This document shows positions 1-8,463 of a stretch of 64,000 bases of DNA, piece by piece. The position numbers were made by a program, and so were the translations under genes. The notes below the pieces were generated by a model. That model saw only the letters and a list, made by a program, of their open reading frames with translations, searched no databases and was not told the DNA's origin. The first letter of the stretch is position 1, and each line of letters begins with the position of its first letter. Origin of the DNA: Lachnospiraceae bacterium UBA3310 (lineage in GTDB: Bacteria > Bacillota > Clostridia > Lachnospirales > Lachnospiraceae); the NCBI GenBank assembly GCA_002361355.1, contig DESQ01000042.1, forward strand, positions 62,001-126,000, written 5' to 3'.

Positions 1-477
1 GAGCGCAAAAGACAGGTGATCAGTGTGCTCAAGGTCATAGAGGAGATCGAGAAGGCATGTCCCGGGGCAAGCGTGGAGAACCTGGGAGAGACGGATGTGG
101 TGGTGGAACAGATCGACGTGAACAGGCACAAGGGCTTTGTCCAGTGGTGCAAGCTCGCCTTTGTGGCGCTGATCAGTTTTTTCGGCACGGGCTTTACGAT
201 TATGGCGTTTCATAATGATATCGGAATCAGCAGCGTGTTTTCCAAAATTTATGAGATGGTGATGGGCGCGCCGGCCGACGGTTACGGGATTTTGGAGCTT
301 TCCTATTCCGTGGGCCTTTCGGTTGGTATCATCGTCTTCTTTAATCATATCGGAGGCAGGCGGATTACGAAGGATCCGACGCCTATCGAGGTGGAAATGC
401 GGATTTATGAGAAGGATGTGAACCAGTCGCTTATTGCGACAGCGGACAGGGAGGGAAAAACAATTGATGTTTCTTAA
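1..477 (+). CDS. spoVAA: Stage V sporulation protein AA (SpoVAA), 5' end outside window
   Basis: The frame is open from base 1 with no start in a good context, so the gene begins upstream; about 158 C-terminal residues are visible. SpoVAA is a membrane protein of the SpoVA channel, which moves dipicolinic acid into the forespore and releases it at germination. The visible part has a short soluble region, a membrane segment (FVALISFFGTGFTIM), a loop, and a second membrane segment (SVGLSVGIIVFFNHIGG), matching the C-terminal half of the family. It overlaps spoVAB by 11 bases and spoVAC follows, which supports the call. Identification is by resemblance plus this order. Confidence 0.85.
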   Translation, partial: ERKRQVISVLKVIEEIEKACPGASVENLGETDVVVEQIDVNRHKGFVQWCKLAFVALISFFGTGFTIMAFHNDIGISSVFSKIYEMVMGAPADGYGILELSYSVGLSVGIIVFFNHIGGRRITKDPTPIEVEMRIYEKDVNQSLIATADREGKTIDVS

Positions 478-952
478 ACAGCTTTTTCTGGCGGTAATCG
501 GGGTGAGCGGCGGACTGATCGTGTCGGCGGGCGTGTTCACCGTCCTGATTTCCGTGGGACTGATCCCCCGGTTTGCAGGGAAAATGCATGTGGCCAAAAA
601 GGTGTTTGTGCTGGAGGAGGCAGTGATCCTGGGAACGCTGGCGGGCAGCTTTTTAAGCATTTACAGTAAGTGGGTAGAGATCGGATACTATGTGAGACTG
701 CACGAAATTTTCGGGGCGGAAGCGACAGAAGGGGTGTGGAACCTGATCGGCACGCTGATACAGATCGTGTTTGGGCTGTTCGCGGGAATTTTCGTGGGAT
801 GTCTGGCGCTCGCCATTGCGGAAATGCTCAATACTATCCCTGTCTTTGCCAGAAGAATCGGCTTCCGGCACGGACTGGGGGTTGCCATTCTGGCGGTGGC
901 GTTTGGAAAGCTGCTGGGGAGCCTGATTTATTTTACGCAGCATATGTTTTGA
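467..952 (+). CDS. spoVAB: Stage V sporulation protein AB (SpoVAB)
   Basis: A 161-residue integral membrane protein with about four to five hydrophobic segments, close to the family's usual 140-160 residues. It belongs to the SpoVA dipicolinate channel of the inner spore membrane. The ATG at 467 is preceded by GGAGGG at 450-455 and lies inside the last codons of spoVAA, so the two are probably translationally coupled. The frame stays open upstream, but that sequence lies within spoVAA and has no ribosome site. The order AA-AB-AC matches spoVA operons. Confidence 0.85.
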   Translation: MFLKQLFLAVIGVSGGLIVSAGVFTVLISVGLIPRFAGKMHVAKKVFVLEEAVILGTLAGSFLSIYSKWVEIGYYVRLHEIFGAEATEGVWNLIGTLIQIVFGLFAGIFVGCLALAIAEMLNTIPVFARRIGFRHGLGVAILAVAFGKLLGSLIYFTQHMF

Positions 953-1061
953 CTGTCTTAACGTGAAAAACGTTTCAGCTAAGAAAGCGGCCTGATAGAG
1001 GCTGGGAAGACATGATGAGGGAAAAGGAAAACCAGACAAGGTATGACAAGGAGGAAAACAG

Positions 1062-1556
1062 ATGAACGGAACACAGACAGGAGAGAAAGCAGAAGGATCA
1101 CAGCAGGAAAAGGAGCAGGCGTACAGACAGCATGTGGAGCAGACAACGCCCAAATACAGTATGTCAATCCGTATGGCGAAAGCCTTCGTCACGGGCGGTA
1201 TCATCTGTGTGATCGGGCAGTGTATCTTAAACTATGCCACAAATGCCATGGGACTTGACAAGGAGACGGCGGGCTCCTGGTGCTCCATGCTTTTGGTGCT
1301 GCTCAGTGTAATCCTTACCGGCTTTGGCATTTATAACAAATGTGTGGAGTGGGGCGGCGCGGGTGCGCTTGTGCCGATCACGGGTTTTGCCAACTCCGTA
1401 GCGTCGGCGGCTATCGAGTATCAGAAGGAAGGACAGGTTTACGGCATCGGGTGTAAGATTTTCACCATTGCCGGGCCGGTGATTCTGTACGGGATTTTCA
1501 CAAGCTGGGTGCTGGGAGTGATATACTGGATTGGAAAATGTATGGGGATGGTATAG
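1062..1556 (+). CDS. spoVAC: Stage V sporulation protein AC (SpoVAC)
   Basis: A 164-residue membrane protein. After a charged, Gln/Glu-rich N-terminal tail (about 35 residues) come several hydrophobic segments and the family-typical stretch WGGAGALVPITGFANSVA. SpoVAC is the mechanosensitive-like pore of the SpoVA dipicolinate channel. ATG 1062 follows AAGGAGG with ideal spacing. The 109 bases between spoVAB and spoVAC hold no gene. Normally spoVAD and spoVAE follow directly; here they do not (they are near 30.2 and 39.2 kb), so the operon is split. Confidence 0.93.
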   Translation: MNGTQTGEKAEGSQQEKEQAYRQHVEQTTPKYSMSIRMAKAFVTGGIICVIGQCILNYATNAMGLDKETAGSWCSMLLVLLSVILTGFGIYNKCVEWGGAGALVPITGFANSVASAAIEYQKEGQVYGIGCKIFTIAGPVILYGIFTSWVLGVIYWIGKCMGMV

Positions 1557-1560
1557 AGAT

Positions 1561-1686
1561 ATGGCGTTTTTGGAGGATTTGGAGTATACTGTTGCCAGAG
1601 GGCGTTTCACAGCTATGCGGAATGCCCAAAGGCAGCGGGAGGGTGAAACCGATGAATACATTTCAATATCAGGTTGCGAGTATTGA
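1561..1686 (+). CDS. Possible 41-residue small protein after spoVAC
   Basis: An ATG four bases after the spoVAC stop opens a 41-codon frame (starting MAFLEDLEYT) that overlaps the next gene by 35 bases in another frame. The upstream sequence has only a weak GGGGATGG purine stretch. I do not recognise the product. It could be a translationally coupled small protein or chance. Confidence 0.2.
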   Translation: MAFLEDLEYTVARGRFTAMRNAQRQREGETDEYISISGCEY

Positions 1687-1828
1687 CGGTGATTATGCGA
1701 ATTTAAAACGTATTGACGCGCAGGAGGATGACTTAAAACTTGTGGCACGCGCGCTTCTTCCACCGGAAATCACGGAGGGAACGAAGCTGTTATATGAGAT
1801 GATGCAGTATTCGATTTTAGAGGAATGA
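1652..1828 (+). CDS. Small conserved-looking hypothetical protein (58 residues)
   Basis: ATG 1652 is preceded by GGGAGGGTGAAACC, a good ribosome site, and encodes 58 residues starting MNTFQYQVASIDGDYANLKR. It is acidic and soluble with no membrane segment. The pattern SIDGDYANLKR...VARALLPPEI looks like a compact folded domain, and I have an impression of similar small proteins in Lachnospiraceae, but I know no function. It closes the spoVAA-AB-AC transcription unit. Confidence 0.6.
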   Translation: MNTFQYQVASIDGDYANLKRIDAQEDDLKLVARALLPPEITEGTKLLYEMMQYSILEE

Positions 1829-1849
1829 AAGAAAAAGTTCTTATAAAAA

Positions 1850-1879
1850 TTGCATTTTCACAGGGATTCCCTGTATAAT
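1850..1879 (+). promoter_or_regulatory. Sigma-A-type promoter for the DUF512 gene, with a palindrome in the spacer
   Basis: TTGCAT (1850-1855), an 18-base spacer and TATAAT (1874-1879). The spacer holds the perfect palindrome CAGGGATTCCCTG (1861-1873), placed where a repressor would occlude the polymerase. Directly upstream, 1840-1850 reads CTTATAAAAAT, the reverse complement of an 11-mer that occurs twice before the response regulator at 8464. Confidence 0.55.
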
Positions 1880-1926
1880 GAGAGCATATTACCGTGTGGG
1901 TAAACAAATATAGAAGATAAGGAACG

Positions 1927-3363
1927 GTGTATCGCTTGAACGGAAACGGACATGTGGTGAAGGAGGTCATTCCCGGCTCCATCGCACAGGAGATGGGCAT
2001 TGAGCCGGGCGATGTGATCCTTTCTGTCAATGACAATGAAATAGAGGATGTATTCGATTATCGTTATCTGATGAAGGACGAGTATGTGGAAGTGCTTGTG
2101 CGCAAGGCAGACGGCGAGGAATGGCTTTTGGAGATCGACAAAGACTACGACGAGGAGCTGGGCGCAGAGTTTGACAACGGCCTGATGAGCGATTACCGAT
2201 CCTGCAGCAACAAGTGTATTTTCTGCTTTATAGACCAGATGCCGCCGGGAATGCGGGAAACCTTGTATTTCAAGGATGACGACTCCCGGCTTTCCTTTTT
2301 GCAGGGCAACTATATCACCCTTACCAATATGAGTGAGCACGATGCGGAGCGTATCATAAAGATGCAGCTTGCGCCCATCAACATCTCCGTTCAGACCACC
2401 AATCCGGCGCTTCGGTGTAAAATGCTGCACAACCGTTTTGCCGGGGAAAAATTACAGTTCCTTGACCGGTTTTATGAGGGGCATGTGGAGATGAACGGCC
2501 AGATTGTCTGCTGTAAGGGGGTCAACGACGGGGAGGAGCTTAGGCGCAGCATTACGGATCTGATGAAGTATCTGCCCTTTATGCGCAGCGTGTCGGTGGT
2601 GCCTGCGGGACTCAGTAAATTTCGGGAGGGACTTTATCCGCTGACCCTGTTCACGAAGGAGGAAGCCGGACAGATCATTGATATGATTGAGGCATATCAG
2701 AAGATCTGTTTTGACCAATATGGTCTACATTTTATTCATGCCAGCGACGAGTTTTATCTTCTGGCGGAGCGGGAGTTTCCGGAGGAGGAACGTTACGACG
2801 GTTACATCCAGTTGGAAAACGGCGTGGGTATGATGCGGCTTTTCCGGGAAGAATTTTCGGAGGCCGTCGAAAAACTGAAAAAAACGCCTGATGATGCAGA
2901 AAAATGGAGCAAGACAGAGCGGAGACTCTCTGTCGCCACGGGAAAGCTGGCTTTTCCGGTCATGCGGGAGGCGGCGGAAAAAATGATGGGGATTTGTCCT
3001 GGATTGACCATCCGGGTCTATGCCATCCGTAACGATTTTTTCGGGGAGACCATCACCGTGTCGGGGCTTGTCACGGGGCAGGATCTGATTGCGCAGCTAA
3101 AGGAGCGGCAGCAGGCGGGGGAAGATCTGGGAGAAACGCTCTTGCTTCCCTGCAATATGCTAAGGAGCGGGGAACAGGTCTTTCTGGACGACGTTACCGT
3201 GGGGGACGTGGAGCAGGCTCTTGGCCTTACCGTAAAAGCGGTGGAATCGGGCGGGGGAGATTTTGTGGCGGCGGTGCTTGACCCGGACTACCGGATGGGC
3301 AGGGACAACGAGAACTTTGTATATGTGCAGGGGTATGCGGACACAGGTCGTATATTTATGTAA
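1927..3363 (+). CDS. DUF512 family protein: PDZ-like domain plus radical-SAM-like Cys cluster
   Basis: About 478 residues. The N-terminus (VIPGSIAQEMGIEPGDVILSV) is PDZ-like. Around residues 93-100 the motif CSNKCIFC (C-x3-C-x2-C) resembles an iron-sulfur/radical SAM cluster site, followed by FIDQMPPGMR. The C-terminal half is the DUF512 region. The family is widespread in clostridia and cyanobacteria and lacks a firmly established function; an Fe-S oxidoreductase role is inferred. The start is uncertain: GTG 1927 sits only three bases after AAGGA, and TTG 1936 has better spacing. The gene has its own promoter at 1850-1879. Confidence 0.88.
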   Translation: MYRLNGNGHVVKEVIPGSIAQEMGIEPGDVILSVNDNEIEDVFDYRYLMKDEYVEVLVRKADGEEWLLEIDKDYDEELGAEFDNGLMSDYRSCSNKCIFCFIDQMPPGMRETLYFKDDDSRLSFLQGNYITLTNMSEHDAERIIKMQLAPINISVQTTNPALRCKMLHNRFAGEKLQFLDRFYEGHVEMNGQIVCCKGVNDGEELRRSITDLMKYLPFMRSVSVVPAGLSKFREGLYPLTLFTKEEAGQIIDMIEAYQKICFDQYGLHFIHASDEFYLLAEREFPEEERYDGYIQLENGVGMMRLFREEFSEAVEKLKKTPDDAEKWSKTERRLSVATGKLAFPVMREAAEKMMGICPGLTIRVYAIRNDFFGETITVSGLVTGQDLIAQLKERQQAGEDLGETLLLPCNMLRSGEQVFLDDVTVGDVEQALGLTVKAVESGGGDFVAAVLDPDYRMGRDNENFVYVQGYADTGRIFM

Positions 3364-3394
3364 ACTAATTTAGCGCAGAAGGAAAATAAATGAC

Positions 3395-4003
3395 ATGTCT
3401 TACAGCGTAAAAAGACTGACGGATGACGAGATTGCAAACATTTATAAAACCTATATGAAACGGGACTTTCCTCCAAGCGAGCTAAAACCTCTGAGCCATA
3501 TTCTGAAAAGCATGGAGAAGGGCTACGGATTTTCTCTGGGAATCTACGGGGAGGAGGGGCTGGTTGGCTATGCCGTCTTTATTCTCTGCCAGGAGACAAA
3601 ATGTGCGCTCCTCGATTATTTTGCGATTTTGAAGGAAAGAAGGGGCGGCGGGCTTGGACATGCAGCCTTTTTACTTTTTGTGCCTTATTTTCAGGAAAAC
3701 ATGCCGGAAATAGAAGGGCTTTATATCGAGTCGGAGCGGGTTTCGGCGGCGGAAGATGAAGCTAAACGGCTTGTCAGGGAGAGACGGATTTCCTTTTATC
3801 GTTCCTGTGGCTGCGAGATGACGGCACTTCGTTCGGTTCTGTTCGGCGTGGATTACAGCGTTTTGTATAAGCCTTTGGGTAGAGGAGCGCAGGAAAACGC
3901 CGCGTCAAGAGAGGCGTTGGATGCACTCTACAGGAAGATGTTTAAGCCGGCACATTATGCGAAGTTTGTGAGCCTGACGGAAGAGAGCGGGGAAAACATG
4001 TAA
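3395..4003 (+). CDS. GNAT-fold N-acetyltransferase-like protein
   Basis: A 202-residue soluble protein. The stretch SLGIYGEEGLVGYAVF, then LLDYFAILKERRGGGLGHAAF, resembles GNAT strands 2-4 with the acetyl-CoA loop (RRGGGLG). The substrate is unknown. ATG 3395 follows AAGGAAAAT at moderate spacing. It lies 31 bases after the DUF512 gene on the same strand and is probably co-transcribed with it. The C-terminal 60 residues do not look like a canonical GNAT and may be lineage-specific. Confidence 0.65.
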   Translation: MSYSVKRLTDDEIANIYKTYMKRDFPPSELKPLSHILKSMEKGYGFSLGIYGEEGLVGYAVFILCQETKCALLDYFAILKERRGGGLGHAAFLLFVPYFQENMPEIEGLYIESERVSAAEDEAKRLVRERRISFYRSCGCEMTALRSVLFGVDYSVLYKPLGRGAQENAASREALDALYRKMFKPAHYAKFVSLTEESGENM

Positions 4004-4018
4004 GTATGCTGTCCCAGA

Positions 4019-4047
4019 TTGACATTTCATTTTGGATACTGTATCAT
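4019..4047 (+). promoter_or_regulatory. Sigma-A-type promoter for the chemotaxis transducer
   Basis: TTGACA (4019-4024), 17-base spacer, TATCAT (4042-4047), followed about 40 bases later by AAGGAGGAG and the ATG at 4090. Consensus -35, ideal spacing, one mismatch in the -10. Confidence 0.6.
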
Positions 4048-4089
4048 AAGTACTATAAATACATTTATGAAAGAAGGAGGAGATACTAA

Positions 4090-5553
4090 ATGGAATTACG
4101 GGTATTAAAAGACGAAGAAAAATTGATGAATTTAATCTTTTTTCTGTTCCTTGTGGCGATTCCCATTGTAGCGTTTCTTTATGTACTCTTCTTTAACGGG
4201 GGAGGCGCGAGGGATAGTGTGGTGATGCTTATTACACTGAGCAGCCTCATCATAAAGGCGTTTGAGAAATCTTTGGGTGAGAAGGCAAAATACCTGTATG
4301 TATCGGCACTCCCGGTTTTTGGCGCGGTGACTCTGGTGTTGGGAACGCCCGGCGTATTCGGCGCTATGGCGGAGGCGTATTTTCTGGTGCTGTTCCTTTC
4401 GGTTGCCTACTACGATCTGTCGGTAGTCAAGGTTTGTGCGGCGGTGACCGTGATTGTAAATGCGGTAATGATGATTATAGTTAAGGATGCGTACCTGTGC
4501 ATGTACTCCCTGTCGATATGGATTTTTATCGTTATGGTATATGCTCTGGCAGTGGCAGTATCGGTTTTTATTGTATTGAGGACGAGATCCCTTTTTGTGA
4601 TCGTAGAGCAGAAGGAGGGGGAAGTGGAAGGGCTTCTGGGCAATGTGCGGGGCGCCTTCGAGGGGTTACAGGAATCTTCCCAGGCGATCTACGATTCCTT
4701 ACATAATTTTGAGCAGAGTTCTTCGGAGATCGCGGCTTCCACGGAAGAGATTGCCTCCAGCGTGGAGCAGCAGATCGAACAGGTGGAAGGAAGCATTCAG
4801 ATCTTTAATGATTTGGACGGCAGGATCGGGGACTCCGAGTCCAGAGTCCTGCAGACAGTGGAGAACGTAAAAGTGCTCGAGGAGAAGAATAATGAAGGAA
4901 TTGCATCCATCAATGAACTTTCCAGTAAATTCAGTGAAAACATTGAGGCAACAAGGGTAGCTTCCGAGGGAATGACGGCGCTGGCGCAGAAATCCAGTTC
5001 CATCGGTGAGATTATAGACAGCATCAGCCAGATTGCGAAACAGACGAATCTCTTAGCGCTGAATGCCGCTATCGAGGCAGCAAGAGCAGGTGAGGCTGGT
5101 AAAGGCTTTGCCGTAGTTGCGGATGAAATCAATGCGTTGTCGGGAGAGTCGGCGGAGGCGACGCAGAAGATTAACGCTATTTTGAAGGATATCATTGCGA
5201 CGATCGAAGAGACCAATAAGGTGATTGACCACAATACCGTGATTGTGAATGAGTCCAATGAGAAGCTGGGCGGTACGGTGAAGATTTTTGACGATATCTT
5301 AAAATCTTCCGAGCAGGTGATTGCAGAGACGGATCGGCTGAAGGACGGGCTTGGCGATATTGTGGAGAGCAAAGAGAGACTGCAGGCGGCTATGCAGCAG
5401 GTGGAGACTGTTTCCAGGGTTTCCGAACAAGGTGCGACGGAGATCAGCGCGTCTACGGAGGAACAGGTGACAGGGGTGGAGACCATACTGGCTTCCATGG
5501 CAAAGGTGCAGGCAGGCATAGACCGGCTGGCGGAAGTTTTAAATCAGGCCTAG
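4090..5553 (+). CDS. Methyl-accepting chemotaxis-type signal transducer with polytopic membrane sensor
   Basis: 487 residues. Residues 1-165 contain about six hydrophobic segments with short loops, so there is no large external ligand domain. Residues about 190-480 form the long helical cytoplasmic signalling domain with the hairpin tip [20 protein letters not shown] and [11 protein letters not shown], the CheA/CheW-interacting region of the MCP family. No HAMP domain is evident between membrane part and hairpin. A strong promoter and AAGGAGGAG precede it; a hairpin follows at 5581-5607. No che or fla genes occur in the window, so its partner is unknown. Confidence 0.88.
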   Translation: MELRVLKDEEKLMNLIFFLFLVAIPIVAFLYVLFFNGGGARDSVVMLITLSSLIIKAFEKSLGEKAKYLYVSALPVFGAVTLVLGTPGVFGAMAEAYFLVLFLSVAYYDLSVVKVCAAVTVIVNAVMMIIVKDAYLCMYSLSIWIFIVMVYALAVAVSVFIVLRTRSLFVIVEQKEGEVEGLLGNVRGAFEGLQESSQAIYDSLHNFEQSSSEIAASTEEIASSVEQQIEQVEGSIQIFNDLDGRIGDSESRVLQTVENVKVLEEKNNEGIASINELSSKFSENIEATRVASEGMTALAQKSSSIGEIIDSISQIAKQTNLLALNAAIEAARAGEAGKGFAVVADEINALSGESAEATQKINAILKDIIATIEETNKVIDHNTVIVNESNEKLGGTVKIFDDILKSSEQVIAETDRLKDGLGDIVESKERLQAAMQQVETVSRVSEQGATEISASTEEQVTGVETILASMAKVQAGIDRLAEVLNQA

Positions 5554-5580
5554 CCAATATCATTTATGGAGTGAAATCAG

Positions 5581-5607
5581 GTGTCCCGCCGGATGGCGGG
5601 GCACTTT
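5581..5607 (+). terminator. Probable terminator after the chemotaxis transducer
   Basis: GTGTCCCGCC (5581-5590), loop GGAT, GGCGGGGCAC (5595-5604): a 10-bp stem with one G-U pair followed by a short TTT. The U-run is brief, so efficiency is uncertain. Confidence 0.5.
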
Positions 5608-5663
5608 CGCGTTACAGGAAAAAAAGAAAAATTTACTAAATGATGTCGGAATTGAGGAGTATT

Positions 5664-8369
5664 ATGAGTGACAAAAAAGTGGTGATCGGTCTGTTGGCCC
5701 ATGTGGATGCAGGGAAAACGACATTGGCGGAGTGCATGCTCTATACGGCAGGGGAGATCAGAAATTTGGGCCGTGTGGATCACAGGGACACCTTTCTGGA
5801 TACGGACAGTCAGGAGCGGGATCGGGGGATCACGATCTTTTCCAAGCAGGCTCTTTTTTCATGGAAAGATATGGATGTGACTCTCTTAGATACGCCGGGG
5901 CATGTGGATTTTTCGGCGGAGATGGAGAGGACGCTGCAGGTTCTGGACTGTGCGGTGCTCATTGTCAGTGCGGCGGACGGCGTGCAGAGCCACACGCTGA
6001 CCCTCTGGCGGCTGCTGGAGCGCTACCGGGTGCCAGTTTTTCTTTTTTTTAATAAGATGGATCAGCCGGGGACGGATGTAGAGAAACTGCTTGCCAGCGT
6101 GCAGAGGGAATTGGACGGGCGGTGCCTGTCTTTTTCGCGGGACAGATTGGAAAAGTCGTTTTATGAGGATGTGGCAGTATGCGACGAGAAACTGTTTTAC
6201 AAGTATGTAAAGTGGGAAGAAGCGGGAGGTTCTTTGGAAAATGGTGTCATGGAGGAAACGGACGCCTTCCACGGAGCGCCGTTTGCTGCGGAAGAGATAG
6301 CGGAACTGATAAAAGGGCGCAGACTTTTCCCGTGTTTTTTCGGATCGGCTCTCAAGGGTGACGGTGTGGAGGAGTTGCTCGATGCTCTTTTGGCTTACGC
6401 GCCGAAACCGGATTGCGGGGAAGCTTTTGGGGCAAGGGTATTTAAAATCACCAGAGACGCGCAGGGAAACCGCCTGACGCACATCAGGGTGACCGGCGGC
6501 AGCCTTAAAGTAAAACAGACCATCATGACTGCGGAGGAGGAAAAAATTGACCAAATTCGTCAATATTCCGGAGAAAAGTACGAGGTTTTACAGGAGGCAA
6601 AGGCCGGGAGTGTCTGCACGCTTTTAGGGCCGGAGCATACCTTCTGCGGACAGGGGCTTGGTGTGGAGGAGGAGACGGTTCTCCCTGTGCTGGAGCCTGT
6701 TATGACTTACCGGGTCAATTTGCCGGACGGGTGCGATGTTCATGATATGTATAGGAAGTTATGTAAACTTGAAGAGGAGGAGCCGCAGCTTCACATCATC
6801 AGACAGGAGCAGAGCGGGGAAATCCATGTCAGGCTCATGGGTGAAGTGCAGATCGAAATCCTGAAAAATCTGATTCTTGCGCGTTTCGGCGTGGAGGCAG
6901 CGTTTGATGAGGGAAGCGTCCTCTATAAGGAAACCATTGCGGATGTGGCGGAGGGCGTTGGGCATTTCGAACCGCTCAGGCATTATGCGGAGGTGCATCT
7001 GATTTTGGAGCCGGGGGAACGGGGCAGCGGTCTTGTCTTTCGCAGCTCCTGCAGTGAGGATAAGCTGGATCGGAACTGGCAGAGGCTGATTTTGACCCAT
7101 TTGGAGGAGAAAACCCATCTCGGCGTACTCACCGGATCACCGGTTACTGATATGCAGATTACCCTGGCATCGGGCAAGGCTCATGTGAAGCACACGGAGG
7201 GCGGTGATTTCCGGCAGGCCACCTACCGGGCGCTCAGACAGGGACTTTGCCGGGCGGGAAGCGTGCTGTTAGAGCCGGTCTATGCTTTCCGCATAGAACT
7301 GCCTGTGGCGCTGGTGGGCCGTGCTATGACGGATCTGCAGGCCATGTCGGGATGTTTTGAAGCGCCACAGACCGTTGGGGAGTATGCGGTGCTGTCGGGC
7401 ACGGTGCCTGTCTCTGAATTTGGCGGTTACCAGACAAAGCTGCTTGCCTATTCCGGCGGGAAGGGAAGGCTGTTTACCAGGGTGAAAGGTTATGAACCCT
7501 GTCATAACGCGGAGGAAGTGATCGGCCGGATCGGTTACGAGGCGGAGCGGGATACACAGAACCCTTGCGGATCGGTTTTCTGCGCCCACGGGGCAGGTTT
7601 TGTGGTGGACTGGGATCAGGTGGAAAACTATATGCATCTGGAAACGGCTCTAAGGCCCGGATACCGTCTGTCTGACGGCAGTGTTTACGGTTTGGAGAAG
7701 GATAATGACCAAAATGGTCAAAATAGACAGGGAGATGAGGAGAATTTCCCGGTGTATCATGCCAGACGTGCCTCCGCAGAAAACGCTTCCGTTGACTTTA
7801 TTGGTCAGGATGAGATCGAGGAGATATTTGAGCGGACTTTCGGGACAAAGGAGCGGAAAAAGCAGGGCTGGGCAAGAACCATCCGGAAGGAGGGAAAAGC
7901 GGCGGCCGAAGTGGAATACCGCGGAGACAGCGCAAAGAAGGAAGAATATCTTCTGGTGGACGGTTATAATATTATCTTTGCGTGGGAGGAACTGAGCGAG
8001 TTGGCGGAGGCTGACCTGAACAGCGCCCGCGTCAGGCTGATGGATATTCTCTGTAATTATCAGGCTTATCGGAAAATGCACCTGATTCTGGTATTTGACG
8101 CTTACCGGGTGAAGGGAAATCCCGGCAGTGTGGAGCACTATCACAACATTGATGTGGTCTACACCAAGGAGGCAGAGACGGCGGATCAGTATATCGAGAA
8201 AGTGACCCATGAGATGAGTAAAAAAAATCATCTGGTACGGGTGGCTACTTCCGATGGCCTAGAACAGATCATTATCATGGGAGCGGGCGCGGTTCGCGTC
8301 CCGGCCACGGCGCTTTACGAGGAGGTGCGGGCAGCCGGGGAGGAGATGCGGGAGTATTATAATGATTGA
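5664..8369 (+). CDS. TetM/EF-G-like ribosomal GTPase fused to a Rae1/YacP-type NYN endonuclease domain
   Basis: About 901 residues. The N-terminal 660 residues follow the ribosomal protection GTPase layout: P-loop AHVDAGKTT (12-20), RGITI (about 54), DTPGH (about 75), NKMD (about 130), GSALKG, then EF-G-like domains III-V. The domain IV loop (about 503-517) reads GKAHVKHTEGGDFR and lacks the YSPVSTP-like tip with which TetM displaces tetracycline. After a charged linker (about 675-760) comes a complete NYN/DUF901 domain with VDGYN, LVFDAYRVKG, ETADQYIEK and ATSD, the conserved acidic residues of Bacillus Rae1, an A-site mRNA endonuclease. ATG 5664 has GAGGAG four bases upstream; the alternative ATG at 5640 does not. 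A role in rescuing or cleaving mRNA on stalled ribosomes is inference. Other Lachnospiraceae probably carry the same fusion. Confidence 0.9.
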   Translation: MSDKKVVIGLLAHVDAGKTTLAECMLYTAGEIRNLGRVDHRDTFLDTDSQERDRGITIFSKQALFSWKDMDVTLLDTPGHVDFSAEMERTLQVLDCAVLIVSAADGVQSHTLTLWRLLERYRVPVFLFFNKMDQPGTDVEKLLASVQRELDGRCLSFSRDRLEKSFYEDVAVCDEKLFYKYVKWEEAGGSLENGVMEETDAFHGAPFAAEEIAELIKGRRLFPCFFGSALKGDGVEELLDALLAYAPKPDCGEAFGARVFKITRDAQGNRLTHIRVTGGSLKVKQTIMTAEEEKIDQIRQYSGEKYEVLQEAKAGSVCTLLGPEHTFCGQGLGVEEETVLPVLEPVMTYRVNLPDGCDVHDMYRKLCKLEEEEPQLHIIRQEQSGEIHVRLMGEVQIEILKNLILARFGVEAAFDEGSVLYKETIADVAEGVGHFEPLRHYAEVHLILEPGERGSGLVFRSSCSEDKLDRNWQRLILTHLEEKTHLGVLTGSPVTDMQITLASGKAHVKHTEGGDFRQATYRALRQGLCRAGSVLLEPVYAFRIELPVALVGRAMTDLQAMSGCFEAPQTVGEYAVLSGTVPVSEFGGYQTKLLAYSGGKGRLFTRVKGYEPCHNAEEVIGRIGYEAERDTQNPCGSVFCAHGAGFVVDWDQVENYMHLETALRPGYRLSDGSVYGLEKDNDQNGQNRQGDEENFPVYHARRASAENASVDFIGQDEIEEIFERTFGTKERKKQGWARTIRKEGKAAAEVEYRGDSAKKEEYLLVDGYNIIFAWEELSELAEADLNSARVRLMDILCNYQAYRKMHLILVFDAYRVKGNPGSVEHYHNIDVVYTKEAETADQYIEKVTHEMSKKNHLVRVATSDGLEQIIIMGAGAVRVPATALYEEVRAAGEEMREYYND

Positions 8370-8378
8370 TCCTTAAGA

Positions 8379-8411
8379 TTTTTATAAGAAATCCCACGAC
8401 ATTTTTATAAG
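8379..8411 (+). repeat. Direct repeat ATTTTTATAAG x2 upstream of a response regulator
   Basis: The 11-mer ATTTTTATAAG occurs at 8378-8388 and 8401-8411, 23 bases apart, just before a possible -10 (TATGAT, 8422-8427) and the OmpR-type regulator at 8464. OmpR-family regulators usually bind tandem direct repeats, so autoregulation is plausible. An exact reverse-complement copy lies at 1840-1850. Confidence 0.45.
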
Positions 8412-8463
8412 GACTTATTTTTATGATAGGTGCAGGCTTAAGGAGAAGGGGGAAGTTTTTTCG

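Noticed and set aside
653..1204. Long antisense frame over spoVAB and spoVAC
   Set aside because: It is a shadow of the sense codons, with no ribosome site and a low-complexity Cys/Phe/Pro-rich product.
1043..1258. Alternative frame overlapping the start of spoVAC
   Set aside because: spoVAC with its AAGGAGG site explains the region; the other frame shows no family resemblance.
4797..5519. 240-codon antisense frame within the chemotaxis transducer
   Set aside because: Ser/Ala/Ile-rich shadow of the coiled-coil coding sequence; no start context.
5664..7690. Tetracycline resistance gene
   Set aside because: The GTPase part is TetM-like, but the domain IV loop that displaces the drug is replaced and a nuclease domain is fused. 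I call the fold, not the resistance.
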